A stretch of 64,000 nucleotides of DNA from CATOSP01 sp965237775 (GTDB lineage Bacteria > Chloroflexota > Dehalococcoidia > Lucifugimonadales > UBA3495), in assembly GCA_965237775.1 (NCBI GenBank), contig OZ250155.1, positions 4,898,001 through 4,962,000 of the forward strand. Reading direction: 5' to 3'. Both the position numbers and the translations under genes were made by a program. This document shows positions 50,946 to 59,323 of the stretch, piece after piece. The notes beneath the pieces were generated by a model. It saw only the letters and a program-made list of their open reading frames with translations. It ran no database searches and was not told where the DNA came from. Numbering within the stretch: position 1 is the stretch's first letter; each line of letters opens with the position of its first letter.

Positions 50946-51758
50946 ATCGAGTTCGAAAAGAGTTACACGCCGGCCCAGCAGGAGTTTCGTTGGGTGGTTC
51001 GCGGTTGGCTGGAGCAATACGTTCCCAGGGACCTGCGCATCCCGCCGCACGGAAGGCCGCTGGACGCCGAGACTCAGCTTCAGGTGAAGGACTTCAGGAG
51101 AATCCTAGGGGCTCAGGGTTGGTTGGCCCCGACCTGGCCTAGAGAGTACGGAGGGGGCGGGCTTAGCCCGGCGTTCGCCGAGGTAATTCAGGAAGAAATC
51201 CAGCAACTGACCCTCCCGTCGATGGGGGACAACAGCCGCTGGATTCCCGCCATGATGGCCTGGGGGACCGAAGAACAGAAACTCCGGTACGTCCTTCCTG
51301 CCCTGCGTGGTGAGACCATCACCTGGCAGGCCTTCAACGAGCCGCGAAGTGGGTCTGACCTCGCCTCCATCGGCGCCCAGGCTGTATTAGAAGGTGACGA
51401 ATACGTCATTTCCGGACAGAAGGCGTTCATCACCGGAAGATTCGACCCAGACTACCTTTGGACCCTGGCCGTCACCGACCCGGACCGTCCTCGCCGCCTG
51501 AACCTGGGCATCCTGATGGTGGACGCCACGTCTCCCGGCATATCCATCAGGACCCAACGAATGTTGGCGGGAAGCGAACGCACCGTGACCCTCGAAAACG
51601 TCCGAGCGCATAAGGATTGCCTTGTTGGGCTGCCTACCCAAGGATGGGAAATAGCCCAGACCATCCTGGAAGAAGAGCGCGGCGGATACGCCTTCCGCAC
51701 CAACGAGGACGCCACTATTCAAAGCATCCGCCAGTTCCTCCAGCAGGAACGGGAGTAA
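50946..51758 (+). CDS. Acyl-CoA dehydrogenase 2, lacking the C-terminal domain; apparent ATC start
   Basis: A 270-residue protein homologous to the first two domains of acyl-CoA dehydrogenase 1. The aligned N-terminus is IEFEKSYTPAQQEFRWVVRG, whose first codon is ATC at 50946. GAGG lies six bases before it, and the only in-frame standard start (GTG at 50994) would remove 16 conserved residues. No ATG, GTG or TTG lies between the upstream stop (50934) and ATC. The middle domain is intact (WQAFNEPRSGSDLASIG, YVISGQKAFITGRFDPDY). The protein stops at QFLQQERE, just where the C-terminal helical domain should begin. It cannot be a complete enzyme alone. Confidence 0.8.
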   Translation: MEFEKSYTPAQQEFRWVVRGWLEQYVPRDLRIPPHGRPLDAETQLQVKDFRRILGAQGWLAPTWPREYGGGGLSPAFAEVIQEEIQQLTLPSMGDNSRWIPAMMAWGTEEQKLRYVLPALRGETITWQAFNEPRSGSDLASIGAQAVLEGDEYVISGQKAFITGRFDPDYLWTLAVTDPDRPRRLNLGILMVDATSPGISIRTQRMLAGSERTVTLENVRAHKDCLVGLPTQGWEIAQTILEEERGGYAFRTNEDATIQSIRQFLQQERE

Positions 51759-51808
51759 CCGGACCTTCTCGGGACCAGGTATCGTAAGGAACCAGCCCGG
51801 AGCGTGTT

Positions 51809-53074
51809 TTGGACTTTCGATACCATTTCTCCGCTGAACAGGAGCAGTTCCGCCAGGAAGTCCAGTCCTGGATATTGACCAATCTACCCCGCGAATCCGC
51901 CTCCCGGATTGCGTCCACAGCCACAGGACCCGACAACCCGGAGTCCTCACCTTCCATCCTCGCTCTCCTCGGGCCACACGGTTCCACCGAGGCGTCCGTA
52001 ACTCCGGGACCGGAAAGCGGAGGGGTAGATGGAGACCTAGCCGTCGTCCTGATGCAAGAATTGGAACGGCATGGGCTACTCTGGTTGGCGCGACAGAGCA
52101 CGGGACTGCTCCAGGCGATCACGGACTACGGCGCAGCGGACCAACACGGCATGTTTCTTTCCGCCCTCACCATGGGAGAGTTGGTGTGCTGGACCCCTTC
52201 ACATAGTTCCGACGGCGCGGTGGACCCGGCGCGTACCCCAGTCGAGGCCATGCGCGATGGCGACGACTTCATCCTGGACGGCACAGACCTGTTTCTTGGG
52301 CTGGGCGACTCCCCGGACTACCTTTGGGCGCCTGCGGTTAGTGACCCTGAGGGTCCATCCGCGGTCGTCTCCGTATTCCTTGTCGGGGCCAATCTGCACG
52401 GTGTGTCGGTCTCGACACCACGCCGGCTTACGTCCTCCCAACAACACCGGGTCGCCTTCGAAAATGTCCGCGTCCCCTCTTATTGTTTATTAGGACGCCA
52501 GGGTGACGGTTGGGTACTCAACTCTTTACTTCATGCCTCAGAGATGGACCCCCTTCCACCGGAGCCGAATGACCCACGCGTGGACCAGCTCCTGAAGTAT
52601 GCCGGCGAGACCGTCCGGGATGGAGAAACCCTTGCTGGCGAACCCAACCGCCAACAACTTTTGATGGAAGCCTACATAGACTCCCGGATCTCATTTCTGT
52701 TCCGCACACGCGACGCTTGGATGAGTGAGACCGGGCAGAACTTGACCTACCATGTGGCCCAAACCCGCCAATGGGAACGCAAGACCTCCGAACGAATGGC
52801 CGAAGTTTCCCGGGTTGTCGTGGGGATGTACGCAATGCTTGACTCTGAGGACCCACGCGCACCGTCCCAAGGGAGCTTCGAATACCTACAGCGACTTGGG
52901 GTAGCTGAAGAACCTCCGGAGTCGGCCGTCGCCGGAGACGCAGCGCTCATAGCCAACGCGCTGGGATTGGCGGGGCCGCCCTTGGAGGCCGTCAGCGAGA
53001 CCCAACCCTTGGACCAAGATCAAACCGGCGAGCATTCGCCACCTATTGCGAAGCTTTCCTCGCCCGCCCGGTAG
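51809..53074 (+). CDS. Acyl-CoA dehydrogenase 3 with degenerate N-terminal half
   Basis: A 421-residue acyl-CoA dehydrogenase-like protein from a TTG start (DFRYHFSAEQEQFRQEVQSW aligns with gene 1). The middle domain motif FNEPRSGSDLAS of its neighbours is replaced by WTPSHSSDGAVDPA, and the first helical domain carries a long low-homology stretch (residues 30-65, rich in Ser, Thr and Pro). The C-terminal helical domain is present (LLMEAYIDSRISFLFRTRDA) but lacks the HPGGTxEIQ element. It is probably a non-catalytic subunit. It begins 50 bp after gene 2, whose missing domain it could complement. Confidence 0.8.
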   Translation: MDFRYHFSAEQEQFRQEVQSWILTNLPRESASRIASTATGPDNPESSPSILALLGPHGSTEASVTPGPESGGVDGDLAVVLMQELERHGLLWLARQSTGLLQAITDYGAADQHGMFLSALTMGELVCWTPSHSSDGAVDPARTPVEAMRDGDDFILDGTDLFLGLGDSPDYLWAPAVSDPEGPSAVVSVFLVGANLHGVSVSTPRRLTSSQQHRVAFENVRVPSYCLLGRQGDGWVLNSLLHASEMDPLPPEPNDPRVDQLLKYAGETVRDGETLAGEPNRQQLLMEAYIDSRISFLFRTRDAWMSETGQNLTYHVAQTRQWERKTSERMAEVSRVVVGMYAMLDSEDPRAPSQGSFEYLQRLGVAEEPPESAVAGDAALIANALGLAGPPLEAVSETQPLDQDQTGEHSPPIAKLSSPAR

Positions 53075-53143
53075 CGAATAGATGCGATACAAGTGGCAAC
53101 CGGACAAGCCTCATCCAACGATAGACCACCGAAGGAGAATGTA

Positions 53144-54280
53144 ATGGACCTGGCCTTGACTGAAATTCAGACCCTTTTGCAGAACTCGGCGAGGGAGTTC
53201 CTGGAAGCTGAGATGCCCAAGTCCCGAGTGCTGGAGATCGACGACAGCGAAAGCGGTTTCGCCGTCGAAATCTGGGAGATGATGTGCGAAATCGGCTGGG
53301 CCGGCATGGTGATCCCGGAAGAGTACGGCGGTTCCGGGAACACATTCACCGACCTGGGCATCGTCCAGGAATTGATGGGCTTCTACGCCTGTCCCAGCCC
53401 GCTTCTGTCGTCGGCGGTGCTGTGTTCCCAGGCCATCCTAGAGGCAGGCGACGATGCGCAGAAGCAAGCCCTATTGCCGTCCATCGCGTCTGGTCAACAA
53501 ATTTTCGCCTTTGCCTTCACTGAACCCGACTACGGTTGGGGCCCCGGCACGGTCCAGCTCCCCGCCAGCCGGAGCAACGGCAACTTCGTGCTCAACGGGA
53601 GCAAGCTGTTCATCCCTGACGCCAACGTGGCAGACCAGTTGGTGGTAGTCGCCCGCACTTCTTCCGGCGACCGACCGGACCAGGGCGTTACCATGATGGT
53701 GGTGGACAAAGACTCCCCCGGCATCTCAGTACGAGTCCAGACAGGCTGGATCGGCCCCAAGGTCTGCGAGGTCGACTTCTCCAATGTGGAAGTCCCTGAA
53801 GCCAACGTCCTCGGCCCGGTTGGCGGAGCATGGCCCGCCATCGACACCGCCATGGAGCGGGCCACGGGAGCGCTCTGCGCCTACATGGCGGGCGGCACCG
53901 AGAGAGTGTTCGAAATGGCCCAGGAGTACAGCCAGACCAGGATTGCATTCGGCGTGCCCATCGGGACCTTCCAGAGGGTCCAGGACCACGTGATCGACGC
54001 CCTGAACGACGCCGACGCCGCGAAATGGTCTGCCTTCGACGCCCTTTCCCAGATGGACGATGGAGACCCAGGCGCGGGCGTGGCTGTTTCGATGGCTAAA
54101 GCCGTAGTCAGCGACGGCTTCCCAAGGGCCTGCGACTCTTCCCATCATGTCCACGGAGGCATAGGCACCGACCTGGAGTTCGGACTTACCCAATACACCA
54201 AGCGGGCCAGGACCCTGCAGCACTACCTAGGCGACGCCATCTTCCACAAGGCGAGGATGGCCCGCCTAATGGCTATCTAA
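53144..54280 (+). CDS. Acyl-CoA dehydrogenase 4
   Basis: A 378-residue acyl-CoA dehydrogenase of the type with a short middle domain. N-terminus MDLALTEIQTLLQNSAREFL; GMVIPEEYGGSGNTFTDLG near 60; FAFTEPDYGWGPGTVQLP near 125 in the flavin-contacting loop; C-terminal SSHHVHGGIGTDLEFGLTQY near 335, where HGGIG is the flavin-ribityl/pyrophosphate motif of the family. GAAGGAG lies before the ATG at 53144, which is preferred to an in-frame GTG 17 codons earlier. It ends the cluster, followed by a hairpin terminator. Many actinobacterial and Chloroflexota clusters combine such genes into alpha2-beta2 enzymes for steroid or branched substrates. Confidence 0.9.
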   Translation: MDLALTEIQTLLQNSAREFLEAEMPKSRVLEIDDSESGFAVEIWEMMCEIGWAGMVIPEEYGGSGNTFTDLGIVQELMGFYACPSPLLSSAVLCSQAILEAGDDAQKQALLPSIASGQQIFAFAFTEPDYGWGPGTVQLPASRSNGNFVLNGSKLFIPDANVADQLVVVARTSSGDRPDQGVTMMVVDKDSPGISVRVQTGWIGPKVCEVDFSNVEVPEANVLGPVGGAWPAIDTAMERATGALCAYMAGGTERVFEMAQEYSQTRIAFGVPIGTFQRVQDHVIDALNDADAAKWSAFDALSQMDDGDPGAGVAVSMAKAVVSDGFPRACDSSHHVHGGIGTDLEFGLTQYTKRARTLQHYLGDAIFHKARMARLMAI

Positions 54281-54300
54281 CCCACCAGGAAACAGTAAGA

Positions 54301-54328
54301 CCCGGCGGCCATCGTGACGGCCGCCGGG
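54301..54328 (+). terminator. Terminator of the acyl-CoA dehydrogenase cluster
   Basis: CCCGGCGGCC (54301-54310) pairs with GGCCGCCGGG (54319-54328), 8-nt loop, followed by CCTTTGCTT. It begins 20 bp after the stop. Confidence 0.85.
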
Positions 54329-54499
54329 CCTTTGCTTGTCCGGGGGTTTCTGCAAATCTCAGATTAAAGGTCTTGAATCCGTATGAACTGGTTCCCTTCA
54401 CGGGTCCTGATTTCTATTCCGTCCGGCATAACAGCACATACGCCATGTCCTAGGGCAGCTAACATATCGGATCGAAGCAGACGACCTATGCAATCGAAT

Positions 54500-55931
54500 G
54501 TAACTGTTCAGAGTTGAGGGGATGGATTAGTTAAAACTTGCTTGGGAAGTTCGGTGCGTCGGGTCGTCGGTTATGTTAAATCAGGAGGATGGAGAACAAG
54601 GTAGACCTGAGGACGGCCAGCCGGGAGGCGCTGTTGGCGGTGATTGCGCGGCAGCAGGCGGTCATCGACGAGTTGCAGCGGCGGATAGCGGCGTTGGAAG
54701 GGGGTCTCAAGGGCAAAGGGCGGCCCGGAATGCCGGGCAACAAACCGGGTGCAAAGTCAGAGCCGGCCGAGAAGAAGGAGCCAAGAAAGCCCCGGCCCCA
54801 CGGCTTTAGCCGTCGGCGCACGGTGGCGGCTCACCAGGTGGAACATGTCTTGGACTCCTGTCCGGAGTGTGGCACCGGGTTGGTTGGGGGTTGGCCGCAG
54901 CGGACTCGGGAAGTCATCGATATCCCAGTGGCTCCGGTGGAGGTCACGGAGCACGTTTTCGTGACCCGGGTCTGCCCAGTATGTGAACGGCGCCGGACCC
55001 CCAAGACGGACTTGGGCGGTGGGGTAATCGGTCGGGGACGGTTGGGAGCCAACTTGGTCTCATTGATCGCTGGCCTGCGGGAAGAGGGCCGGTTGCCCCT
55101 TCGGACCATCCAATGGTATCTGGAGACCGTCCACCAGTTGCGCTTGAGCGTTGGGGGAATCACCCAGGTCCTCCACGGCGTGGCCCGGCAAGCCCAACCG
55201 GCGGTGGCCGAGGTGCTGGAACTAGTCCGGACCAGCCAGGTGGTGCACGCCGACGAGACCGGCTGGCGCCAGGAGGGGGCCAATGGCTATGTCTGGACCT
55301 TCTCCACTCCCACTGAGCGGTACTTCCTGCGCCGAGGCCGGAATAAGGAGGTGGTGGACGAGGCGCTGGGGGAGTCCTTCAGCGGGGTGTTGGTCAGCGA
55401 TTTCTACGCTGCCTATAACCACTACCCTGGCCTGAAGCAGCGGTGTTGGGCTCATCTGCTCCGGGACATCCATGACCTGAAGGCCCTCTACCCAGCAGAC
55501 GCCAAGCTGGCCGGATGGGCGGCGGCAGTGCATGACCTCTACGCCCAGGCCAAGCGGTTCTCCCATCCTCAGGCAAGGAAACGCCGTCAGGCCCAACTGG
55601 AGTTGGAGCGGAAATTGTTGGCCTGCTGCCGACCCTTCCTTGATGACCCAGGGGCAGTCCAGGCCAAGCTCTGCCGGCGCATCCAGCGCTTCATCAAGGA
55701 GTTGTTCGTATTCGTAGCCGAACCGGCCGTCCCCTCGGAGAACAACGCCGCCGAGAGGAGCCTTCGTCACCTGGTGACCAGCCGCAAGATCAGCGGCGGC
55801 ACCCGCTCAACCCAGGGCACCAACACCAAGATGGCTCTCGCTTCCCTCTTCGGTACCTGGCGCGCCCGAGGATTGAATCCCCTCACCGCATGCCGCCAGT
55901 TGCTCACTTCCCCTCAACTCTGAACACTTAC
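54500..55931 (+). mobile_element. IS66-family insertion sequence with 8-bp target duplication
   Basis: Terminal inverted repeats GTAACTGTTCAGAGTTGAGG (left, from 54500) and GTAAGTGTTCAGAGTTGAGG (right, reading inward from 55931) differ at one base and start with GTAA, typical of IS66. Exact 8-bp duplications AATCGAAT flank it at 54492-54499 and 55932-55939. The element is 1432 bp, carries only a transposase gene (no accessory TnpA/TnpB), and interrupts a toxin gene. Confidence 0.95.
54589..55923 (+). CDS. IS66-family transposase
   Basis: A 444-residue transposase. Domains: a leucine-zipper-like N-terminus (IARQQAVIDELQRRIAALEG), a basic linker, a zinc-finger (CPECGTGLVG and CPVCERRRTP), and the DDE domain with Asp in VVHADETGWRQEG near 224, Asp in GVLVSDFYAAYNHY near 264, and Glu in PSENNAAERSLRHL near 385. 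All three catalytic residues are present, so it may be active. The stop codon (55921-55923) lies within the right terminal repeat. The ATG is directly preceded by AGGAGG. Single-gene layout matches the ISBst12-like subgroup of IS66. Confidence 0.95.
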   Translation: MENKVDLRTASREALLAVIARQQAVIDELQRRIAALEGGLKGKGRPGMPGNKPGAKSEPAEKKEPRKPRPHGFSRRRTVAAHQVEHVLDSCPECGTGLVGGWPQRTREVIDIPVAPVEVTEHVFVTRVCPVCERRRTPKTDLGGGVIGRGRLGANLVSLIAGLREEGRLPLRTIQWYLETVHQLRLSVGGITQVLHGVARQAQPAVAEVLELVRTSQVVHADETGWRQEGANGYVWTFSTPTERYFLRRGRNKEVVDEALGESFSGVLVSDFYAAYNHYPGLKQRCWAHLLRDIHDLKALYPADAKLAGWAAAVHDLYAQAKRFSHPQARKRRQAQLELERKLLACCRPFLDDPGAVQAKLCRRIQRFIKELFVFVAEPAVPSENNAAERSLRHLVTSRKISGGTRSTQGTNTKMALASLFGTWRARGLNPLTACRQLLTSPQL

Positions 55932-56199
55932 AATCGAATGTCTCTTGCAATAGCAGGTCGCGGTCTTCAAACCGTTGGGGTATGTACAAAACACCCTGGT
56001 TGATGGCACATAGGCGCCGCTCTGGAAACCCTCGGTCACGAGTCACGATGGTGCGCTCTTCAGAATTCGCCATCGCAACAATGGCCGCGTCTCCAGGGTC
56101 AGGGTCATTCGAAACAGCTTGAACGTCTGACGGTCCAATGCTGCGCAACAGGGTGATTACTCTGCTCCCAAGGTTGTTTTCACAAAGGAACCGCATCGA

Positions 56200-56634
56200 T
56201 TACTCTTCGTGTTCAACCAGATGAAAGTCACATACCAACGCCGCAAATCCCAGGCAGTGTTCAACGTCCGTTTCCGTGATGCCAAAGTCCGCTATCGGGT
56301 CATCATGAGTCGCTAAGTATCTCAGCACGAGCGCGACGGGAATCCTGGTCTCTGCTAAGCAAGGCTTTCCATTGAGTGTCGCAAGGTTCGTGGTCACCGC
56401 AGGCTGAGAATTCGAACTCTCCGCGTACACATTGGATATCGGCTTCGTATCTGGCCCACACATTACCGGGCGTTTCGATCTCAAAGCAGCGCGGCGCCGG
56501 ACACCTAAATGCGAACGAGCCATCTCCTCACCCTGGTCGAGAGCGAACACTTGCGTCCTTCGACGAGGCCAATCATTACCCTTTAATCTCTCGGCTAGCC
56601 TCTGTTTCTTCAGTCGTTTCGAGAACACTACCAT
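56200..56634 (-). CDS. DUF433-type antitoxin
   Basis: A 144-residue protein whose last 60 residues (LATLNGKPCLAETRIPVALV, then LRYLATHDDPIADFGITETD) are a DUF433 domain, a winged-helix antitoxin usually paired with DUF5615 toxins. The first 70 residues (FSKRLKKQRLAERLKGNDWP, then RRRTQVFALDQGEEMARSHL) are basic and not part of the usual 75-residue family, so a shorter start is possible; the ATG at 56634 has GGAG eight bases upstream. Its stop is 3 bp from the toxin start, so the two form an operon. With the toxin broken by IS66 it is now an orphan antitoxin. Confidence 0.7.
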   Translation of the reverse strand: MVVFSKRLKKQRLAERLKGNDWPRRRTQVFALDQGEEMARSHLGVRRRAALRSKRPVMCGPDTKPISNVYAESSNSQPAVTTNLATLNGKPCLAETRIPVALVLRYLATHDDPIADFGITETDVEHCLGFAALVCDFHLVEHEE

Positions 56635-56846
56635 GTCAGGTTCTCCACTCAATCCTTAATTTGACCTTGCCCGTGTATCGTGAATTGCCAATCTACTCTC
56701 TAATGTTAACCATTTCTACAAGCCTGTGGGTTGGGTAGATTGGATTACACCATGAATTGGACGATTCGAGGGGTGAGTGGATCTGCAGCCCTCATTGGCC
56801 GACAGGTGACGAGCGGGCGTGGGTGACGGGCGCTACCCGGTGTGTC

Positions 56847-57734
56847 TTAGGGTCTTCCTGGGGAGTCGAAACCCTGTTCCAAGTCCGTTAAAAAGTCCTC
56901 GACGTTGGGGGAGAGGGGACTTGAAGATTGGTTCTCTTCTCGTTGCTCGCGGTCATATCGCTCTTCCAGCCGCTCCAGCAGGGAGGACACTTCGGAGGCG
57001 TCGTTGACTATGTTCTGCAAGGCGTCGTACTGCTGGCGCCCACGCTCCCCTTCCTTCAGCCGGTCGGGGAGATTGTACAGGCTGCAGAGCACTTCCATGA
57101 GACGGCTGGTGCCGGTGAAGTCCTCATCCACCTGGAAATACTGGGGCAGGTGGACTATGAAGGCCCGGGTTTCCGCGCCCATCTGCTCGGCCTGCTGAGA
57201 GATCAGGTAGGTGATGCTGGTAGGCCCCTCGTAGTTGCTGGGACGGGCGCCAACCAGCCGGTGCTCTTCTTCCGCCTCGGGTTGGTCCGACGCGCCCGAC
57301 ACCAGAAGAGGGCGAGTATGTGGGACCATATCGTACATCGCGCCGATCAGCGAATAACGTTTGGTCCCCAGTAGCTTCAGGACTTCCACCACGGAGTCTG
57401 TGTAGTCTTCACCATAAACATGCGGCTCCAGAAGGTGGGCGAACACCAGGTCAGGGCCCTCCTCGCGCACCGCGTAGCGGAAGATGGTGCTTGGGATGGA
57501 ATAGCCCCGCTTGCCCTGGTCGATGTAGGAGCGGGGACGGTACCGGGTGAAGTCATAGAACCGCCCTGGCTTAACAAGACGTCCAAGCTCCTTGGCCCGC
57601 AGGTGCCTTTCGATCCGGTCCAAGCTCAAGGTGCCAACGTTGCCCACGTCGATCCAGGGCCTCAGCACAGCCAAAACGTGGGGATCTTTCAGCTCGGGTA
57701 ACGGCTCTTCGAGCGAAAAATGATCGGTCAACAT
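56847..57734 (-). CDS. PAC2-family protein
   Basis: A 295-residue PAC2 (proteasome-assembly-chaperone-like) family protein. The N-terminal LRPWIDVGNVGTLSLDRIER near residue 24 is the family's first conserved block; LLGTKRYSLIGAMYDMVPHT near 125 and the C-terminal coiled, charged helix (LLERLEERYDREQREENQSS) fit bacterial members. In actinobacteria PAC2 proteins are near proteasome genes; elsewhere their role is unknown. The ATG at 57734 is taken over an upstream in-frame start because the family's first strand begins there. It is preceded by a zinc-finger miniprotein gene. Confidence 0.7.
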   Translation of the reverse strand: MLTDHFSLEEPLPELKDPHVLAVLRPWIDVGNVGTLSLDRIERHLRAKELGRLVKPGRFYDFTRYRPRSYIDQGKRGYSIPSTIFRYAVREEGPDLVFAHLLEPHVYGEDYTDSVVEVLKLLGTKRYSLIGAMYDMVPHTRPLLVSGASDQPEAEEEHRLVGARPSNYEGPTSITYLISQQAEQMGAETRAFIVHLPQYFQVDEDFTGTSRLMEVLCSLYNLPDRLKEGERGRQQYDALQNIVNDASEVSSLLERLEERYDREQREENQSSSPLSPNVEDFLTDLEQGFDSPGRP

Positions 57735-57829
57735 AGCTCCAGTCTGACAGTGTGGATAGGCGTTTACAAGGGCCTGGGAGCCCATCTAACGGCCATTTGA
57801 TCGGACGCCTAACCTGGGGAAAGTTGGGG

Positions 57830-58051
57830 CTACTCTTGCTGCCAATACCAGCCGCGGCCACGGCAATTCGGGCAGAGTTGAATCCCCGTGCCTTCGCACC
57901 GCCGACATTCCTCCCACCTCCCGTTGCGCTTGGTCAGGTCCCAGTGTTCATCATCCCTCACGTATACGTGGCCCTGGTCGCAGGAAGGATTTAGGCACGC
58001 CGTCGAACCCTCACCCACGCAGTCCTGGCAGGGCTCCCTAATCATCGCCAT
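57830..58051 (-). CDS. DnaJ-type zinc-finger miniprotein
   Basis: A 73-residue protein with two DnaJ-like zinc-binding clusters: EPCQDCVGEGSTACLNPSC near residue 8 and EECRRCEGTGIQLCPNCRGR near residue 47, each with CxxCxGxG and a partner CxxC. DnaJ itself is much larger; here only the zinc-finger part is present, as a stand-alone. Such small proteins may aid protein folding, bind metals or bind a partner ATPase. It lies 42 bp from the amidohydrolase stop and about 95 bp upstream of PAC2. Family clear by pattern, role unknown. Confidence 0.75.
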   Translation of the reverse strand: MAMIREPCQDCVGEGSTACLNPSCDQGHVYVRDDEHWDLTKRNGRWEECRRCEGTGIQLCPNCRGRGWYWQQE

Positions 58052-58092
58052 GCCAATGCCTCATCCAATGGCCGGGTCTCCGGGAGCCATTC

Positions 58093-59274
58093 CTAGCAAT
58101 TCCCCATCTGCACCAATTGGCCTTCCCGCCAAGCCACCGCACCGGCGCGCACCGACATGAAGGTGTCCAGCCGGACCTTGCCGTCAACGGTGTGGCCGGC
58201 GCTGTCAAACCAAACGAACCTGCCCTCCCGCAGATCGTACACCGCCGCATCCCCTGACATGCCCGGCGAAAGCGATCCAATCTCACCTTCTATGCCCAGG
58301 ACCTTGGCCGGACGGCTGGTGCTGGCCGCTACGGCATCACCCAGCGGCATCCCAAGGGCGTGGAACTGGCTAACAAGGTCGTTCATCAAATAGACCGTGC
58401 GCCCTGGCGGGGCGATGTGAATATCAGTGCTAATCGTATCTGGGAAGAACTCCTGGGCAATGGAAGCCTTTACCACCTCCGAGTCGCAGTGGACCCCCGC
58501 GTGGGCAACGTCCATGATTACGCCCCGGTCCGCGGCTTCCTTCACCTGTGGACGGATCTTGCCCTGGTTGTCCAATATCCCCTCAGGATTGCCGTTGAAC
58601 GCATGGGTAACAATATCTCCAGGCCCCAGGAACTCCAGGATGTCCGGAAGGGGAATTGGCGTCCCGCTAACGTGAACCATCAGCATACTGCCGGACTGGT
58701 CGGCGGCTTCCCTCGCCTTGCGCATAGCCTCGTGTGCGTTCCACGCCGCCACCGCATTTATGTGCATCCTGACCTTCACGCCGAAGCAAAATCCGGGGTT
58801 CTCTTTAATGGCGTCAGAGGTCTGGTCGACGTCGATTATCCTAAGGTCATGGAGCCCGCCGCCCAGCAGACGGTTTGCCGCTAGCCCCACTCCGCCTATG
58901 TGCAAGAATGCGAGTAACCGGGTCCTGTGCGCCGGAAATACGTAGTCCCGCATCGCCCCGTAGTTCAGGCATCCGGCGCTTCCCGCGTCAACGCCAGTTG
59001 TGCACCCAGCTGAGAGGCACATCTCGTCGGCGTGGACCGCGGTGCCGTTCCCCCCGTGGTAAAAGTGGCCGTGCAGGTCTATCAGCCCGGGAGTAATCAG
59101 CTTCCCGGTCACATCCACCGTGGAAAGGGCCGTTTCCGAGTCGATGCGCTCGGCAACCGCCGACACTACGCCATCCTTGAAGGCCACGTCACGCCGGTCG
59201 TGAATTCCCTGGGCCGGGTCGAGCAGCGTACCCCCAGTCAGCACAAGGTCATGGGCTACAGGTGTCGTGGTCAC
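58093..59274 (-). CDS. Dihydroorotase-like amidohydrolase/deacetylase-family metallohydrolase
   Basis: A 393-residue amidohydrolase of the type annotated as amidohydrolase/deacetylase metallohydrolase. HxH is HGHFYHGG near residue 69; the putative carboxylated Lys is in FGVKVRMHINA near 165; His ligands are in LMVHVSGTPIP near 195 and IVTHAFNGNPEG near 218; the Asp is in ISTDIHIAPPG near 279. Such enzymes deacetylate or hydrolyse acyl amides. Start at 59274 is ATG with the CGATTAACCGT context and no obvious Shine-Dalgarno. It is upstream of the zinc-finger miniprotein on the same strand. Confidence 0.85.
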   Translation of the reverse strand: MTTTPVAHDLVLTGGTLLDPAQGIHDRRDVAFKDGVVSAVAERIDSETALSTVDVTGKLITPGLIDLHGHFYHGGNGTAVHADEMCLSAGCTTGVDAGSAGCLNYGAMRDYVFPAHRTRLLAFLHIGGVGLAANRLLGGGLHDLRIIDVDQTSDAIKENPGFCFGVKVRMHINAVAAWNAHEAMRKAREAADQSGSMLMVHVSGTPIPLPDILEFLGPGDIVTHAFNGNPEGILDNQGKIRPQVKEAADRGVIMDVAHAGVHCDSEVVKASIAQEFFPDTISTDIHIAPPGRTVYLMNDLVSQFHALGMPLGDAVAASTSRPAKVLGIEGEIGSLSPGMSGDAAVYDLREGRFVWFDSAGHTVDGKVRLDTFMSVRAGAVAWREGQLVQMGNC

Positions 59275-59323
59275 GGCTCACCCTCCGAATGCGAGATTTA
59301 CCAGTCTAAGACCGGCGTTCGAA

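Larger units (their letters stand above)
54364..56196 (-). pseudogene. DUF5615-type PIN-like toxin, split by the IS66 element
   Basis: The gene starts at the ATG at 56196 (RFLCENNLGSRVITLLRS), with the mut7-C/DUF5615 pattern including VSNDPDPGDAAIVAMANSEE and TIVTRDRGFPERR, which holds the PIN acidic residues. At 55932 it runs into the IS66 right end. The missing C-terminal part (GRLLRSDMLAALGHGVCAVM to IRIQDL, stop at 54364) continues on the other side. Removing the element and one 8-bp target copy restores 393 nt, i.e. a 130-residue protein. As it stands the product would end in unrelated IS-encoded residues at 55807. The antitoxin gene lies 3 bp upstream. The toxin has probably lost normal function. 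Confidence 0.85.
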
